Assembly (NCBI RefSeq): GCF_000172175.1
Contig: NZ_ABJL02000008.1
Coordinates: 3,038,001-3,102,000 of the forward strand
Direction of reading: 5' to 3'
Origin: Bacteroides intestinalis DSM 17393
GTDB taxonomy: Bacteria > Bacteroidota > Bacteroidia > Bacteroidales > Bacteroidaceae
DNA: 64,000 nucleotides
In this document: one piece after another, positions 9,700 through 19,473 of the stretch
How the letters are laid out: the number at the start of each line of letters is the position of its first letter
Position numbering within the stretch: position 1 is the first letter of the stretch
The notes under the pieces: generated by a model
Database searches by the model: none
Told to the model about the DNA's origin: nothing
The model's input: the letters and a program-made list of their open reading frames with translations, nothing else
Made by a program: the position numbers and the translations under genes

Positions 9700-10344
9700 T
9701 CACAGAGAAGAAATATATTGAATTACCTGGATAATACCCTCGTTATCATTCTTCAACTTATTTTTTTTCTGAAAGCTCATGATTTCTTTCTTTCGTTCAG
9801 GGAATATTTTTATAACTTCTTTTATTCTCCTAAAACGCTCACGTTTTCCATTTATTTCTATGGTGTATATAGTATATGGTTCCACTTTATAATTTTCTGG
9901 TAATTTCAACTGATACATTTCTCCACCCGTATTAAGAGAGGAAATATTATCAATAGCCGTTGTAGAAGAACTACCATAACCAATATTTTGAGCACCAATA
10001 CTCAAACGACAGCGATAGGATGCATACAAAGGGTACTTTCCTGACAATAAAACTTCTTCAAAACTATTCCCTGAAGGAATAAAACTCCTCTTCCCGAAAT
10101 TGATAGTATCAATTTGGTCAATAGGATGAAGAGCCATTTTCTTACCGTCAGAACCAGTATAGATCATTTCTTCAGTTGCCTTATTATAATTCAACTCTAC
10201 TTTGTTAACTTTCTTATTTTTATAAACAATCTGCCCTTCTTGATATTCGGGAAAAACAAAATGTTTACCATTTTGCCCCCATGCCAAAGTAGTGCTTACA
10301 AAACAACAGCACAATACAATTATCTTATTAGAAATAGACGCCAT
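9700..10344 (-). CDS. secreted protein of unknown function, locus B
   Basis: 214 aa with a signal peptide (IVLCCCFVSTTLAWGQ). I do not recognise a domain. The mature part is beta-rich with many Lys and Asn, and the C-terminal 50 residues are strongly basic (KRERFRRIKEVIKIFPERKKEIMSFQKKNKLK). It begins 7 bp after the M6 peptidase stop and ends just before the locus terminator, so it is the last gene of the locus B operon. A partner, inhibitor or chaperone of the peptidase is possible but only suggested by position. Confidence 0.7.
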   Translation of the reverse strand: MASISNKIIVLCCCFVSTTLAWGQNGKHFVFPEYQEGQIVYKNKKVNKVELNYNKATEEMIYTGSDGKKMALHPIDQIDTINFGKRSFIPSGNSFEEVLLSGKYPLYASYRCRLSIGAQNIGYGSSSTTAIDNISSLNTGGEMYQLKLPENYKVEPYTIYTIEINGKRERFRRIKEVIKIFPERKKEIMSFQKKNKLKNDNEGIIQVIQYISSL

Positions 10345-10351
10345 ACTATTA

Positions 10352-12160
10352 TTATTTTAAAATGATTTTTTGTTGATACGTCGTATCATTAGCTAAAGTA
10401 ACAGAAACAATATAAACTCCAGAGGAAAGCTGTTGCAATGATATGGGTTGAGTTACATTATCCCATTTCATAACACCTTTTCCAGAGAGATCTGTAACAA
10501 CGATATCCTTAATTAACTCATTGGAATGAATTATTAATGTTTTGCTTTCCAGATATATTTTGAAAGAACTGGTTTCCTGTTCTGATTCAACGCCTGTAGT
10601 AGTGATATTAATATCAAAACTAAGTTTATCATTCTCTACAACTAAGTTTGTGATACGTAATCCTCCATCACTATCATCAGATAAGAAAGGTTTCGGATAG
10701 GTTTTATCCGTCATTACTGCTCCAGCGTTTGTTTGATAAGCAGCCTCGTCTAGAAAACCATTTTCAACTAAGGAACCATAAGGGCGATAGATATAGACCT
10801 CATCAGGAGGACCATTCCGGTTACCATTAGATACAGTTGTATTGATTCTATAAATTAATAAACCGGATCTTGGAATGTTCTTTTCGTATTTTCCTTCTTT
10901 CTTTCTATATTCCAAAACATAGTATTCATTCGCATTGGATGAATTTATTTTGTAACAAGAGTTATCTGGACCTTGAGAAAGGGGTACTAATGAATATCTA
11001 CCGGTAGTCGTAATTTCCGGAATTTCAGTAATCCAACTTTTACCTGCATACATCCACTTCATGTAGGCTCCCATATGACACCAGCCACTATTCATTAAAT
11101 CCCAAGCACCAACAGGGTCTAGAGTTTTACTTTCTTCACTGTAATGATATAAGTCCGGAGCTCCTAAAGCATGAAACATTTCATGGCAGAGGGTATTAAC
11201 AGTTACTTGGTTTTCCGGTTGAAAAACATAATCCATTACACGCTTGCCATGTATATAGCATTCTTTTGTATAAAGTGACCAACGATGTGCCCATAATAAA
11301 TCACTCCATCCGTCACTATTTCCTTGAACAACAAAACAGATATTATCAACATATCCGTCATTATCATTATCTATTTCATCTGGAGTAAACTCTTGTTCAA
11401 TAATACTTCTCATTGCATCAACTGCATTCTGAACAAGATTATGTTCTCTCATTGTAGATTCTTCACTGGTTTTATATCCATCCGGATTAGTCGTTGCATT
11501 ATAAGCCCGGTAGAAACCTCTGTTATGAAAATCTACATAACCCACATTATTAGCTTCTAAATCAGCATGAGGAAAGAAATGAGACTGGATAGTCAAATTA
11601 TCATAAGAAACTTCTAAGTAATAATCCTTAAGGGAACCTGTAGAAGAGGTAGTACTATTAAAGCGGCTGTCGTATACACTTCTCTTTTTTGAGAAAGTAG
11701 TAGCATCTTGGAAAGATATAAATATTACAATATTATTCAAAGGCTTTTTATGAGAAGCATATTGAGGTTGAAACATTCCCCTTGTCCGCGATAAAGGTTG
11801 CAAACGTTCACGACGAACATCATATTTTTCTTTGGAAATTTTTAACCAAGGTTTGAGCTTTGTATCAGCTATCGATGTTTTTCCTACTAAAAATGGTGAA
11901 GGAACCAATTCTCCCATATCATTTTTCTCAGCATAATAGCAGTAACCATCTTCTCCTTGCAATACTGTATAACCATCTTTGTCATGCACCCAATGGTAAA
12001 ACTCATCCCCTGAAGCATACAGCGTTAATTGACTTCCATCAGGTTGGGTAACTGTTGTTTCAAGAAAGCTAAAAGGAGCAGCATACATCCAGCAGAAAAT
12101 GTTGCACCAAAAACAAATCAAAAGTAATCTTTTCTTTATCATATTATTGATTTTAAACAA
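10352..12160 (-). CDS. M6-family secreted metallopeptidase
   Basis: 602 aa. The start could be Met1 or Met7 (12142). A signal peptide ends near MYAAP. An N-terminal domain (30-100) of the type seen before M6 catalytic domains precedes the protease region (PLNNIVIFISFQDATTF ... DNDNDGYVDNICFVVQG). The zinc site is HEMFHALGAPD at 326-336, the HExxHxxGxxD metzincin-like motif of family M6. The C-terminal ~75 residues form a Por-secretion-like tail (DIVVTDLSGKGVMKWDN ... SSGVYIVSV). Family M6 enzymes are secreted proteases. The gene lies 57 bp after the Calx-beta-like lipoprotein, behind a terminator hairpin at 12158-12195. Confidence 0.9.
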   Translation of the reverse strand: MFKINNMIKKRLLLICFWCNIFCWMYAAPFSFLETTVTQPDGSQLTLYASGDEFYHWVHDKDGYTVLQGEDGYCYYAEKNDMGELVPSPFLVGKTSIADTKLKPWLKISKEKYDVRRERLQPLSRTRGMFQPQYASHKKPLNNIVIFISFQDATTFSKKRSVYDSRFNSTTSSTGSLKDYYLEVSYDNLTIQSHFFPHADLEANNVGYVDFHNRGFYRAYNATTNPDGYKTSEESTMREHNLVQNAVDAMRSIIEQEFTPDEIDNDNDGYVDNICFVVQGNSDGWSDLLWAHRWSLYTKECYIHGKRVMDYVFQPENQVTVNTLCHEMFHALGAPDLYHYSEESKTLDPVGAWDLMNSGWCHMGAYMKWMYAGKSWITEIPEITTTGRYSLVPLSQGPDNSCYKINSSNANEYYVLEYRKKEGKYEKNIPRSGLLIYRINTTVSNGNRNGPPDEVYIYRPYGSLVENGFLDEAAYQTNAGAVMTDKTYPKPFLSDDSDGGLRITNLVVENDKLSFDINITTTGVESEQETSSFKIYLESKTLIIHSNELIKDIVVTDLSGKGVMKWDNVTQPISLQQLSSGVYIVSVTLANDTTYQQKIILK

Positions 12161-12195
12161 AATAAGGTCACCCCATCAAATAGGTGACCTTATTC
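12158..12195 (-). terminator. terminator or attenuator before the M6 gene
   Basis: A perfect 12-bp stem AATAAGGTCACC / GGTGACCTTATT with a 10-nt loop lies between the lipoprotein stop and the M6 start, followed on the minus strand by TTTG TTTAAAAT. As in loci A and E, a hairpin separates susCD from the peptidase. Confidence 0.7.
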
Positions 12196-12217
12196 TTAAA
12201 TGACTATAAGGAAGGAA

Positions 12218-13102
12218 TTATTTTGCTTTCGTAGCTACAACGCCATCCATAAGTAAGGTAAAGAAGCCACCAGATGCGCCTGTAGATGGATGAATTGCTT
12301 GGAATCCAAATCCATATTCAAACGTAATTACTCCATTCTCAAAAATTCCAGCTAAAGCACTCACTGTATATAAATCTTCTCCCTCTACATGAGTGGCCCT
12401 GAAGTAACGGTTCCATGCATCTGTAGGTTTCGGCATAGGACCTATATATTGATTATCTTTCATTGCAACCACAATTTCCCCATCTACTTCTTCCACACTC
12501 ATTTTGGCAAGAGTTCCATAACCAAAATTCACATTTAATACGTTCGTATCTTCATCAGAAGCGCTAATTACTGCTGGAACGCTTACCGGAGTAACTTCAT
12601 CGAAAGCAGAAATACCAGTTATATTATAAGTTCCGATTATAGCTGCCCACGGATGTTCGTCGTCTACAATCGTAACGAGAACACTATTTTGTTCAGATTC
12701 TAGTAATTTAGGAGATGTCGCTGAGATAATAATTTTAAAAGTCTTTTTTCCGGTAAAGACATCATTATCTATCGGTCTTACAATTACATTTTGTACTCCA
12801 CAACCATCTTCAAAAACAATCTCTTTGTTTTCAATAACAAAGTCTGTTCCTTCAATGGCCGGACTACTTTCTCCTTCGGAAGAAGCTGTAAGGGTTACCG
12901 TTACTTTTCCACTCCCTTTAATCCCTGCTAAAGCAAGAGGGATTTGAAGGGGCTCGGTAGCATTTTCATCTACTGAAGCTGTCGTTGTCGGAAAACTTGC
13001 GTTAGAATCTGCCGCTCTGAATGATTGTGGTTCGTTATCATCACATGCAGCAAAAGTAAACAACAACCCGACAGCCAATATTAAATATGTCAATTTTTTC
13101 AT
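12218..13102 (-). CDS. Calx-beta-like surface lipoprotein, locus B
   Basis: 294 aa lipoprotein with lipobox FTFAAC (Cys20). Residues about 35-150 look like a Calx-beta domain (VTVTLTASSEGESSPAIEGTDFV ... VQNVIVRPIDNDVFTGKKTFKIII ... VLVTIVDDE). The C-terminal half (HPWAAIIGTYNITG onward) resembles the equivalent lipoprotein of locus E. Proteins in this position after susD are often surface ligand-binding lipoproteins. It lies 19 bp after susD-B, in the same operon. Ligand unknown. Confidence 0.8.
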   Translation of the reverse strand: MKKLTYLILAVGLLFTFAACDDNEPQSFRAADSNASFPTTTASVDENATEPLQIPLALAGIKGSGKVTVTLTASSEGESSPAIEGTDFVIENKEIVFEDGCGVQNVIVRPIDNDVFTGKKTFKIIISATSPKLLESEQNSVLVTIVDDEHPWAAIIGTYNITGISAFDEVTPVSVPAVISASDEDTNVLNVNFGYGTLAKMSVEEVDGEIVVAMKDNQYIGPMPKPTDAWNRYFRATHVEGEDLYTVSALAGIFENGVITFEYGFGFQAIHPSTGASGGFFTLLMDGVVATKAK

Positions 13103-13121
13103 TTGTTTCCGTTTTTAGAAA

Positions 13122-14588
13122 TTAATACTTGTTTTGAATCATATTCTCATTAGCATCTATTTCGCTTTGTGGAATAGGCAGGAGATAGTAAGGACTGTCT
13201 GCAGATACTTCTTGAGCACCGGCAGGAGCACCTGTACCATCAGCTAAGAAACCTAAACCATCACGCTCCAAATCTTCATGTCTGCGCTTTAAGTCAAAGA
13301 AACGGTGCCCTTCAAATGCCAGTTCCAAACGTCTTTGTAACTGAATGGCTTTTTCCAAACTCTCACCACTTTCATTACCTGCTTCATAATCTGAATAACG
13401 TTTTGAGCGTACAATATTCAAGTCTGCCAAAGCAGGAGTATACTGCTTCAAATTGTAATTAGCTTCTGCACGAGTCAAGTACATTTCTGCAGTACGTATA
13501 AGAGGAATATCAACCAGACCGGCAGAGGCACCACCATTAGCCCATTTCCATACCATATTGCAATCACCACTTTCGCTGGTAACCATTTTGATAACAGAAT
13601 TACGGCAGTCAGTGGTTGTATACAGTTCTCTTAATCCGCAAGAAACAGAATAATTACCTACATAGCTGGTTGTAGCACCCTGTCCCCAGCTGTTGCCAGG
13701 TAGAATTCCATCATCTGATTTAAGTGCTATGCGGAATAAAACCTCAGGAACTGCCATACTGGTAGTATATACTTTGCTGAAACCTTGAGTATCCGCCATA
13801 TCAGAGCCATCACCTGTAATAGCAGCTGTTGCATTTGTTACAGCTAATTGATTTTCACCCATTGTTAGATACACGCGTGCCAAAATAGCACAAACAGATT
13901 TCTTATTTAAGCGATAATTGATTTTAGCATTGTAATCATCGCTCATCAATCCTTTCGCTCTTTCCAAATCTTCTACCAACCATGTATATACCTCTTTCAC
14001 AGTATTACGTGCCGGAAAATCAGTTTCCGTATCTTTTTTATAAGTAACTCCTAAATCACCGTCAGAAGCCTGCTGATAGTTTCTACCATATAAACGTACC
14101 AGATCAAAATGTATCATGCCACGTAAAGCCAGACATTCAGCAAGTAGGTTGGCACCTAACTTTTTATCTGCTTCAGCTATTTCCATACCATCCAAACGGG
14201 TAATAACCTCATTAGCACCTAAAATACCATTATAAGCAGCAGACCACATACCAGTTACACCATATGTATCAGCGTAAAACTTGAAATCGGCAAATTCATT
14301 GTAAATCAAACGGCCGTCACGATTCAATGTTAGATTATCGGACATAACGTCTGGAACCATCAACATAAACTCGGTGGTATAAGATGCCGAACGAATTGAT
14401 TCATATACACTATTGGTTGTATTATCAAAGTCTTGCATAGACTCTAGTGCATTGTCACTATTCAGAGAGTCATGAGGAGTGGTATCCAGAAAACCAGAAC
14501 ATCCGGTCAGTGACAAACTAAAAAGAGCAACTGCTGGTATTATTGTTTTTTTAATTAATTTCATACGAGTGTCTTTTTTGAAATTCAT
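13122..14588 (-). CDS. SusD/RagB-family lipoprotein, locus B
   Basis: 488 aa from Met1; Met9 (14564) gives a cleaner lipoprotein signal (MKLIKKTIIPAVALFSLSLTGC) and is the more likely start. The SusD signature blocks are present: LRGMIHFDLVRLYGRNY in the TPR part, LIRTAEMYLTRAEANY, and QLQRRLELAFEGHRFFDLKRR near the C-terminus, ending with YLLPIPQSEIDANENMIQN. It is the cell-surface partner of susC-B, which ends 9 bp upstream. Silent in the present orientation (inference). Confidence 0.95.
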   Translation of the reverse strand: MNFKKDTRMKLIKKTIIPAVALFSLSLTGCSGFLDTTPHDSLNSDNALESMQDFDNTTNSVYESIRSASYTTEFMLMVPDVMSDNLTLNRDGRLIYNEFADFKFYADTYGVTGMWSAAYNGILGANEVITRLDGMEIAEADKKLGANLLAECLALRGMIHFDLVRLYGRNYQQASDGDLGVTYKKDTETDFPARNTVKEVYTWLVEDLERAKGLMSDDYNAKINYRLNKKSVCAILARVYLTMGENQLAVTNATAAITGDGSDMADTQGFSKVYTTSMAVPEVLFRIALKSDDGILPGNSWGQGATTSYVGNYSVSCGLRELYTTTDCRNSVIKMVTSESGDCNMVWKWANGGASAGLVDIPLIRTAEMYLTRAEANYNLKQYTPALADLNIVRSKRYSDYEAGNESGESLEKAIQLQRRLELAFEGHRFFDLKRRHEDLERDGLGFLADGTGAPAGAQEVSADSPYYLLPIPQSEIDANENMIQNKY

Positions 14589-14597
14589 AAATAATAA

Positions 14598-17384
14598 TTA
14601 GAAACCTATTTCAATACCGAACATGATCGTTCTGGAAGCCGGGTAGCTAAAGTCAAGAACACCACCTGTAGCACCTGCACCTGTACCTGCAGGTGAATCA
14701 CCTACCTCAGGGTCAAGTCCTTTAAATCCTGTTACAGTAAACAGATTCAAACCTTGTGCAAAAAGTCGTAACTTCTCTACATGGGCTACCTTTAGCCATT
14801 GCTTCGGGAAAGTATATGCCAAGGTTAAGTTTCTCAAACGTAAGTATGAAGCATCTTCCAGATATCTGGTAGACTGATAAGAACTATTGTTGATACTTTG
14901 TTTGGGCACATTAGTTATATCTCCCGGATTTTTCCATTGGTCATACAGCATACTCTTATCTTGGTTATTACCATACTGTGCACCATCACTTTCCGTAAAG
15001 AAACGAATATGATTATAGATATAATTTCCACCAGAGAAGTAGAAATCTGCAGCTAATTCCCATCCTTTATATGACAGATTTGCACCAAAAGAACCAAAAT
15101 ATTTGGGGTCAGGAGTCTTACCATCTAAAACTACAGCGTCATTTGAATTGTAAGTATTGGTAATTCTGCCATCTGCAGTATAGTACAAAGCGTCACCATT
15201 GGCAGGATTTACTCCAGCCCAACGAACCATCTTATAGACATTGATAGGATAGCCTTCCTTAATCAGGTTATTCCAACCAACAGAAATATCATTTCCCTTA
15301 TATAATTTTTTGATTTCATTCTTATTTTGAGAAATCATTCCATTCAATGTCAGTTTCCAGTCATTGGTTCTGATAAGATCACCACTGATAGAGAGTTCAT
15401 ACCCTTTGTTCATCAATTCACCAACATTATCAATACGACTTGAGAACCCTGAAGTCATAGACAAACGAGTTGAAAGTAACAAATCGGTTGTTTTACGTTG
15501 GTAGACATCAAATGTAACATTTAAACGTGAATCGAACAAAGAAGCATCCAAACCCACAGATGCCTGCATACTCTTTTCCCAAGATAAGTCAGGGTTCGGT
15601 AAACGTGCAGGATAAGCAGTTGATGCACCATTATAGCTACCATAACCATATACACCTTGTGCAGCATAATCACCAATGTTATTATTACCACTGGTACCTA
15701 CACTACCACGAACTTTCAAACGAGTAAGCCAGCTTACATCTTGCAAGAATGATTCACGTTCCATGTTCCAGCCTAAACCTACAGCCCAGAACATACCATA
15801 TTGGTTATCTGCTCCAAAACGTGAAGAACCATCCCAACGAATCGCTGCATCAATAATGTATTTACTATCATAAGTATAACCAGCAGTTGCCAGATATGAA
15901 AGCATTCTCCAATCAGTAGTATTTCCTGCTACATCTTTATCTGTTGCTCCAACTGAAATAGCATCCAATTTACCAGTTGCAAAACCACTAACAGAAGCTG
16001 TCAGTGTACGGTAATGGCTGGATTGAGCTTCCATTGCAGCTGCAGCTTTTACTTCATGAACATCATTAAAAGTTTTGTCATAACTCAACATATTGGTCCA
16101 TACCCAAGTAGAACGTTGTTGAATACGATCGTTACGATAACCATAAGGTGAACCTAAAATCTGTGATAATTGAGATTCCGGTTTATTAAATTGGTAGTTT
16201 TGATATTGAGTAAAATCTACACCTGCTACCGTTGTATATTTGAGCTGATCCCAAATTCTCCATTCCAAATTGAAAGCTGCAATAATTTTAAGTTTACTTA
16301 AGCTTGCAGGATTATTTGCAATATTCTCAAAAATATTAATTTGATTACCAGCAACCTTCATGTCAGTATTATAGCTACCATCTTCGTTATAAGGAGCATC
16401 ATAAGGATTAGCGTTAAAGATATAGTTGAACGGATTCAAAGCATTACGGTCTGTTCTTAGCAAACCTTCCTTGGAAATACCTGCAGAAGAATTAAAGCCA
16501 ATTTTCACTACATCTTTAATTTTATGCTCAAGATTAGCACGCAATGTACTTCTTCTAAGGTAAGAACCAGGTACTATAGCATCCTGATCAAAATATTGGC
16601 CTGATAAATAGAAACGAGTAGCGTCAGTACCTCCTGCCACATTCAATTCATAAGACTGTGTAGTACCGGTACGGAAAATTTCATCAGCCCAATTTGTATT
16701 TTTAGCAGCAGCAATTTCAGCATCAGTCATTGCTCCACCATTAGCTCCGCCAGATGAACCGCGGCCAATACCTAGCTGACGTTCATAAGTAAGCTTTTCT
16801 TGTGCATTCATCATTGTAAAATCACTATCAGATAAGGTTCTGGTAGAAATTCCAAAAATGGCTTTTAAGTCAATTGTAGTTTTACCACTTTGACCTTTCT
16901 TGGTTGTGATAAGAATAACACCATTAGAGCCCCTGGAACCATATATTGCGGTTGCAGATGCATCTTTCAATACAGACATATATTCAATATCATTCGAGTT
17001 TAGTGCTGCAAAATCTGCAGAAGAAACAGGTACACCATCGATTACGAATAGTGGATCACTACCGGCAGATATAGAACTTGTACCACGAATCTTAATATTA
17101 GCACTTGCTCCCGGACGTCCAGTTGCAGCAGTTACTTGCACACCTGCTGCTTTACCTTGCAATGCTTGGTCTACACTGTTTACCGGTACTTTTGACAACT
17201 GATCAGCTTTTACTATTTCAACAGAACCGGTTAACGAGCTCTTTTTTGCAGCACCATAAGCCACTACTACTACTTCATCAAGCATAGCAGCATCTGCCTT
17301 AAGCACGATCTTTAGATTGCGTTTAATTGCCACTTCTTGTGTCTGCATACCAATGTACGAAACCTGCAAAGTCTTCGCAGAACT
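14598..17384 (-). CDS. silent 5'-truncated SusC/RagA receptor cassette, locus B
   Basis: SusC-type TonB-linked transporter lacking signal peptide and most of the regulatory-like N-terminal domain. The reading frame enters from the inversion site as SSAKTLQVSYIGM, has no in-frame ATG before a TGA nine codons upstream, and would give about 995 aa if joined to the E 5' segment. Plug motifs (ANIKIRGTSSISAGSDPLFVIDGVPVSS, VLKDASATAIYGSRGSNGVILITTKKG) and full barrel to MFGIEIGF are intact. The first 50 bp after the site are almost identical to locus E at DNA level, suggesting recent exchange. Length and motifs indicate a functional barrel held in reserve. Confidence 0.92.
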   Translation of the reverse strand, partial: SSAKTLQVSYIGMQTQEVAIKRNLKIVLKADAAMLDEVVVVAYGAAKKSSLTGSVEIVKADQLSKVPVNSVDQALQGKAAGVQVTAATGRPGASANIKIRGTSSISAGSDPLFVIDGVPVSSADFAALNSNDIEYMSVLKDASATAIYGSRGSNGVILITTKKGQSGKTTIDLKAIFGISTRTLSDSDFTMMNAQEKLTYERQLGIGRGSSGGANGGAMTDAEIAAAKNTNWADEIFRTGTTQSYELNVAGGTDATRFYLSGQYFDQDAIVPGSYLRRSTLRANLEHKIKDVVKIGFNSSAGISKEGLLRTDRNALNPFNYIFNANPYDAPYNEDGSYNTDMKVAGNQINIFENIANNPASLSKLKIIAAFNLEWRIWDQLKYTTVAGVDFTQYQNYQFNKPESQLSQILGSPYGYRNDRIQQRSTWVWTNMLSYDKTFNDVHEVKAAAAMEAQSSHYRTLTASVSGFATGKLDAISVGATDKDVAGNTTDWRMLSYLATAGYTYDSKYIIDAAIRWDGSSRFGADNQYGMFWAVGLGWNMERESFLQDVSWLTRLKVRGSVGTSGNNNIGDYAAQGVYGYGSYNGASTAYPARLPNPDLSWEKSMQASVGLDASLFDSRLNVTFDVYQRKTTDLLLSTRLSMTSGFSSRIDNVGELMNKGYELSISGDLIRTNDWKLTLNGMISQNKNEIKKLYKGNDISVGWNNLIKEGYPINVYKMVRWAGVNPANGDALYYTADGRITNTYNSNDAVVLDGKTPDPKYFGSFGANLSYKGWELAADFYFSGGNYIYNHIRFFTESDGAQYGNNQDKSMLYDQWKNPGDITNVPKQSINNSSYQSTRYLEDASYLRLRNLTLAYTFPKQWLKVAHVEKLRLFAQGLNLFTVTGFKGLDPEVGDSPAGTGAGATGGVLDFSYPASRTIMFGIEIGF
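17350..17384 (-). repeat. DNA inversion site B
   Basis: The minus-strand sequence is identical to site E over all 35 bases (AGTTCTGCGAAGACTTTGCA ... GTACATTGG), in the opposite orientation. It should be the best partner of site E. Confidence 0.88.
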
Positions 17385-17680
17385 ACCACTAAAATAACAT
17401 ACTGTACATCAACGATATATATACTTGACAGGAACTATCTATTAGGAAAGGTATATTTATATATTACGCTGATAATTAGATGTATATATATCCACTCATT
17501 ACATGCATACTTATATAACGATCTACCCAATATTGCACTGTAACAAGATATAATCAGTTGATTAACAAATGCATACCTATTAACTATTCTATTTCTGAGG
17601 CATTTATAATTAGTCTCAAGTTACTATATTGTCATTTTATGCAAGATAATTTACTTGCATCCACAATATATCTATACAAA

Positions 17681-17717
17681 AATGCGAAGAATATCCTATA
17701 AAAGTATTCTTCGCATT
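17681..17717. terminator. perfect 13-bp stem-loop, possible bidirectional terminator
   Basis: AATGCGAAGAATA / TATTCTTCGCATT with an 11-nt loop; T-rich sequence follows on both strands (TTTTA on +, TTTTTG on -). It lies about 300 bp upstream of susC-B and could insulate the silent cassette from read-through. Confidence 0.55.
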
Positions 17718-17799
17718 TTACGTATAGATTATTTATCAATAAAACAATCTTAAGATCAAAAAACTTACCTTTTTAAAAGTCTCAGATTTATCTTCATTA

Positions 17800-17852
17800 C
17801 ATATTCAATCATTAGTGTCCCGATTTTAACGGGACACTAATGATTGAATATG
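17800..17852. repeat. 23-bp perfect inverted repeat
   Basis: Arms 17800-17822 and 17830-17852 are exact reverse complements around a 7-nt spacer; the inner part reads TTAGTGTCCCG / CGGGACACTAA. No T tract follows, so it is not an obvious terminator. It could be abutted element ends or an operator; see findings. Confidence 0.7.
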
Positions 17853-18083
17853 AAAACTTCTACTCCTTTGTTGTACCTCAAAAAGTAGACACAGATATAA
17901 TAAAAGATGCCGGAAGCGAATATTATTTTTATAAACAAAGAGCTAGTAGGCTTTGTAGACATCAAGAACTATATAGATCTTTATCAGTACATCACTATGC
18001 CCCCCCTGTTATTGGATCCCCACTATTAGGGTTCATTCGGGACTTGTACTCCTATAGTGTACGCTCATGCTGGTGTACCCAAA

Positions 18084-18111
18084 AAGAAGGCACCTTCACA
18101 GGCACCTTCTT
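18084..18111 (-). terminator. terminator of locus C
   Basis: In RNA from the minus strand a 12-bp stem (AAGAAGGUGCCU / AGGUGCCUUCUU, two G-U pairs) is closed by a GUGA tetraloop and followed by UUUUU. It lies 65 bp after the DUF4302-like gene. Confidence 0.8.
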
Positions 18112-18175
18112 AAAAACACTTTAATTAAAACACTTTGGGTAAACATACCCAAATATACTTATAAAGTAGAAGACT

Positions 18176-19465
18176 CTACTTATTGAATGGACCTAATATT
18201 TCCTCTTTATATAATTTGATTGTATTTTTAGAATTAGAATTATCTGTCATTGTTATTACAGTAGGATTTTCGTCACTATCGGCAGACAAAGTGAAAGTCT
18301 TTCCATTAAATGGATAAACCATATAGCTCCAATTATAATCATTCCATAAAGTGACACCAAAATTATTACCTCTGGAAGCAAATGTAAAATTCACTTGATT
18401 GTCGCCCGCAGTTTTGTTATTGAAAAGTAAGAATCCTACTGTACCACCACAACTCCAATAAAAAGCGGTAGTTGTTGCATCATATGGTGTAAATAATGCA
18501 TAATCCAAAGGAACCCCTAATGCCGGCATTACCTGAGTTTTGATAGCATTCCACCTAGCAATTGCTTGAGGATCTCCTAATCCACTCATTGCAAAATACC
18601 AGTCGTTGTTGAGCAAAAGATAATTAAGTGGGAAAGTTGGAGTAAAGAGGGCATTTACACCATTTGTTGGAGAAAAGGTACCATACTTTTCATCAGGCTG
18701 ATATTTCAATTCCTCAATTGACTTTCCATTCAAAACCACCGGCTCACGGAATTTAATATTTCCTTCAGTCGTTATAATGTATGGCGCTTCTACTGTAACA
18801 TCATTATCACCTTCCGTATAAGTAATTGCAAGGTTTCTATATGAAACTGTAACATCCGCTTTAAAATCACCCTCTGTATATTTATAAGCTATGAATTGAG
18901 AAAACACTTCATCTGCATCCTGAACACCTTGCAAGAAATCTTTCCATGCAACTGTTTCAGCCAATGGAGTCATTATGATTTTGGTAAGATTCTTCTTTCC
19001 TTTTAGTATCACCTTATCTTTAGTGGCCTCCATAATAGTAAACTCAAAGTCTCCTTCCATACCTTTTCCATCACTGCCTATTCCTCCGGGATTATGCGGA
19101 TCTGAGAAAAAGTGCATTATTTCATTGTGGGTGTCAAAACTCAATACCGGACCAGCACTTTGCTTTAATACGTACGTACTGGCAACCTTTGCTCCAGCAT
19201 CATATATGTCACTTGCTACTTGTACTGTACCATCTTCTGCAAATGAAACTAATATATTATAACCTCCATAAGTTAGGTTTGCGGAAGGATAGTACTCCAT
19301 CAACCAACCATTCTTGGCACTTGTCAATACCTCTTTATCAGCCTTTAGTGTCGCTTCAATACGATTGGCAGAAGAATCATTAAATAAATTTTCCTCTTCT
19401 GGTGTGCAGGATGAATAAAGAGCGACGGCAAGCGATATAAATAATAAATTAAATATTTTTTTCAT
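18176..19465 (-). CDS. DUF4302-like surface lipoprotein, locus C
   Basis: 429 aa with lipobox YSSC (Cys20). The start of the mature protein (RIEATLKADKEVLTSAKNGWLMEYYP) and the overall layout match the DUF4302 family, which is regularly found next to SusD and a putative zinc peptidase in Bacteroides. No catalytic motif is visible. It begins 8 bp after the zinc-peptidase-like gene and is last in the operon before the terminator at 18084. Likely a surface-exposed accessory binding protein; ligand unknown. Confidence 0.75.
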   Translation of the reverse strand: MKKIFNLLFISLAVALYSSCTPEEENLFNDSSANRIEATLKADKEVLTSAKNGWLMEYYPSANLTYGGYNILVSFAEDGTVQVASDIYDAGAKVASTYVLKQSAGPVLSFDTHNEIMHFFSDPHNPGGIGSDGKGMEGDFEFTIMEATKDKVILKGKKNLTKIIMTPLAETVAWKDFLQGVQDADEVFSQFIAYKYTEGDFKADVTVSYRNLAITYTEGDNDVTVEAPYIITTEGNIKFREPVVLNGKSIEELKYQPDEKYGTFSPTNGVNALFTPTFPLNYLLLNNDWYFAMSGLGDPQAIARWNAIKTQVMPALGVPLDYALFTPYDATTTAFYWSCGGTVGFLLFNNKTAGDNQVNFTFASRGNNFGVTLWNDYNWSYMVYPFNGKTFTLSADSDENPTVITMTDNSNSKNTIKLYKEEILGPFNK

Positions 19466-19473
19466 ATTACTTT

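Larger units (their letters stand above)
17385..18175. other. intergenic region between loci C and B
   Basis: I find no convincing gene. It contains a 13-bp perfect stem-loop (17681-17717), a 23-bp perfect inverted repeat (17800-17852) and the locus C terminator (18084-18111). An open frame at 17840-18124 is weak. A second frame at about 17923-18030 reads FINKELVGFVDIKNYIDLYQ and looks protein-like, so a decayed gene or mobile-element fragment is possible. Confidence 0.5.

Noticed and set aside
17840..18124. 94-aa open frame beginning in the inverted repeat
   Set aside because: The start lies in the palindrome, the end overlaps the locus C terminator, and another frame looks more protein-like in the middle; treated as possible remnant only.
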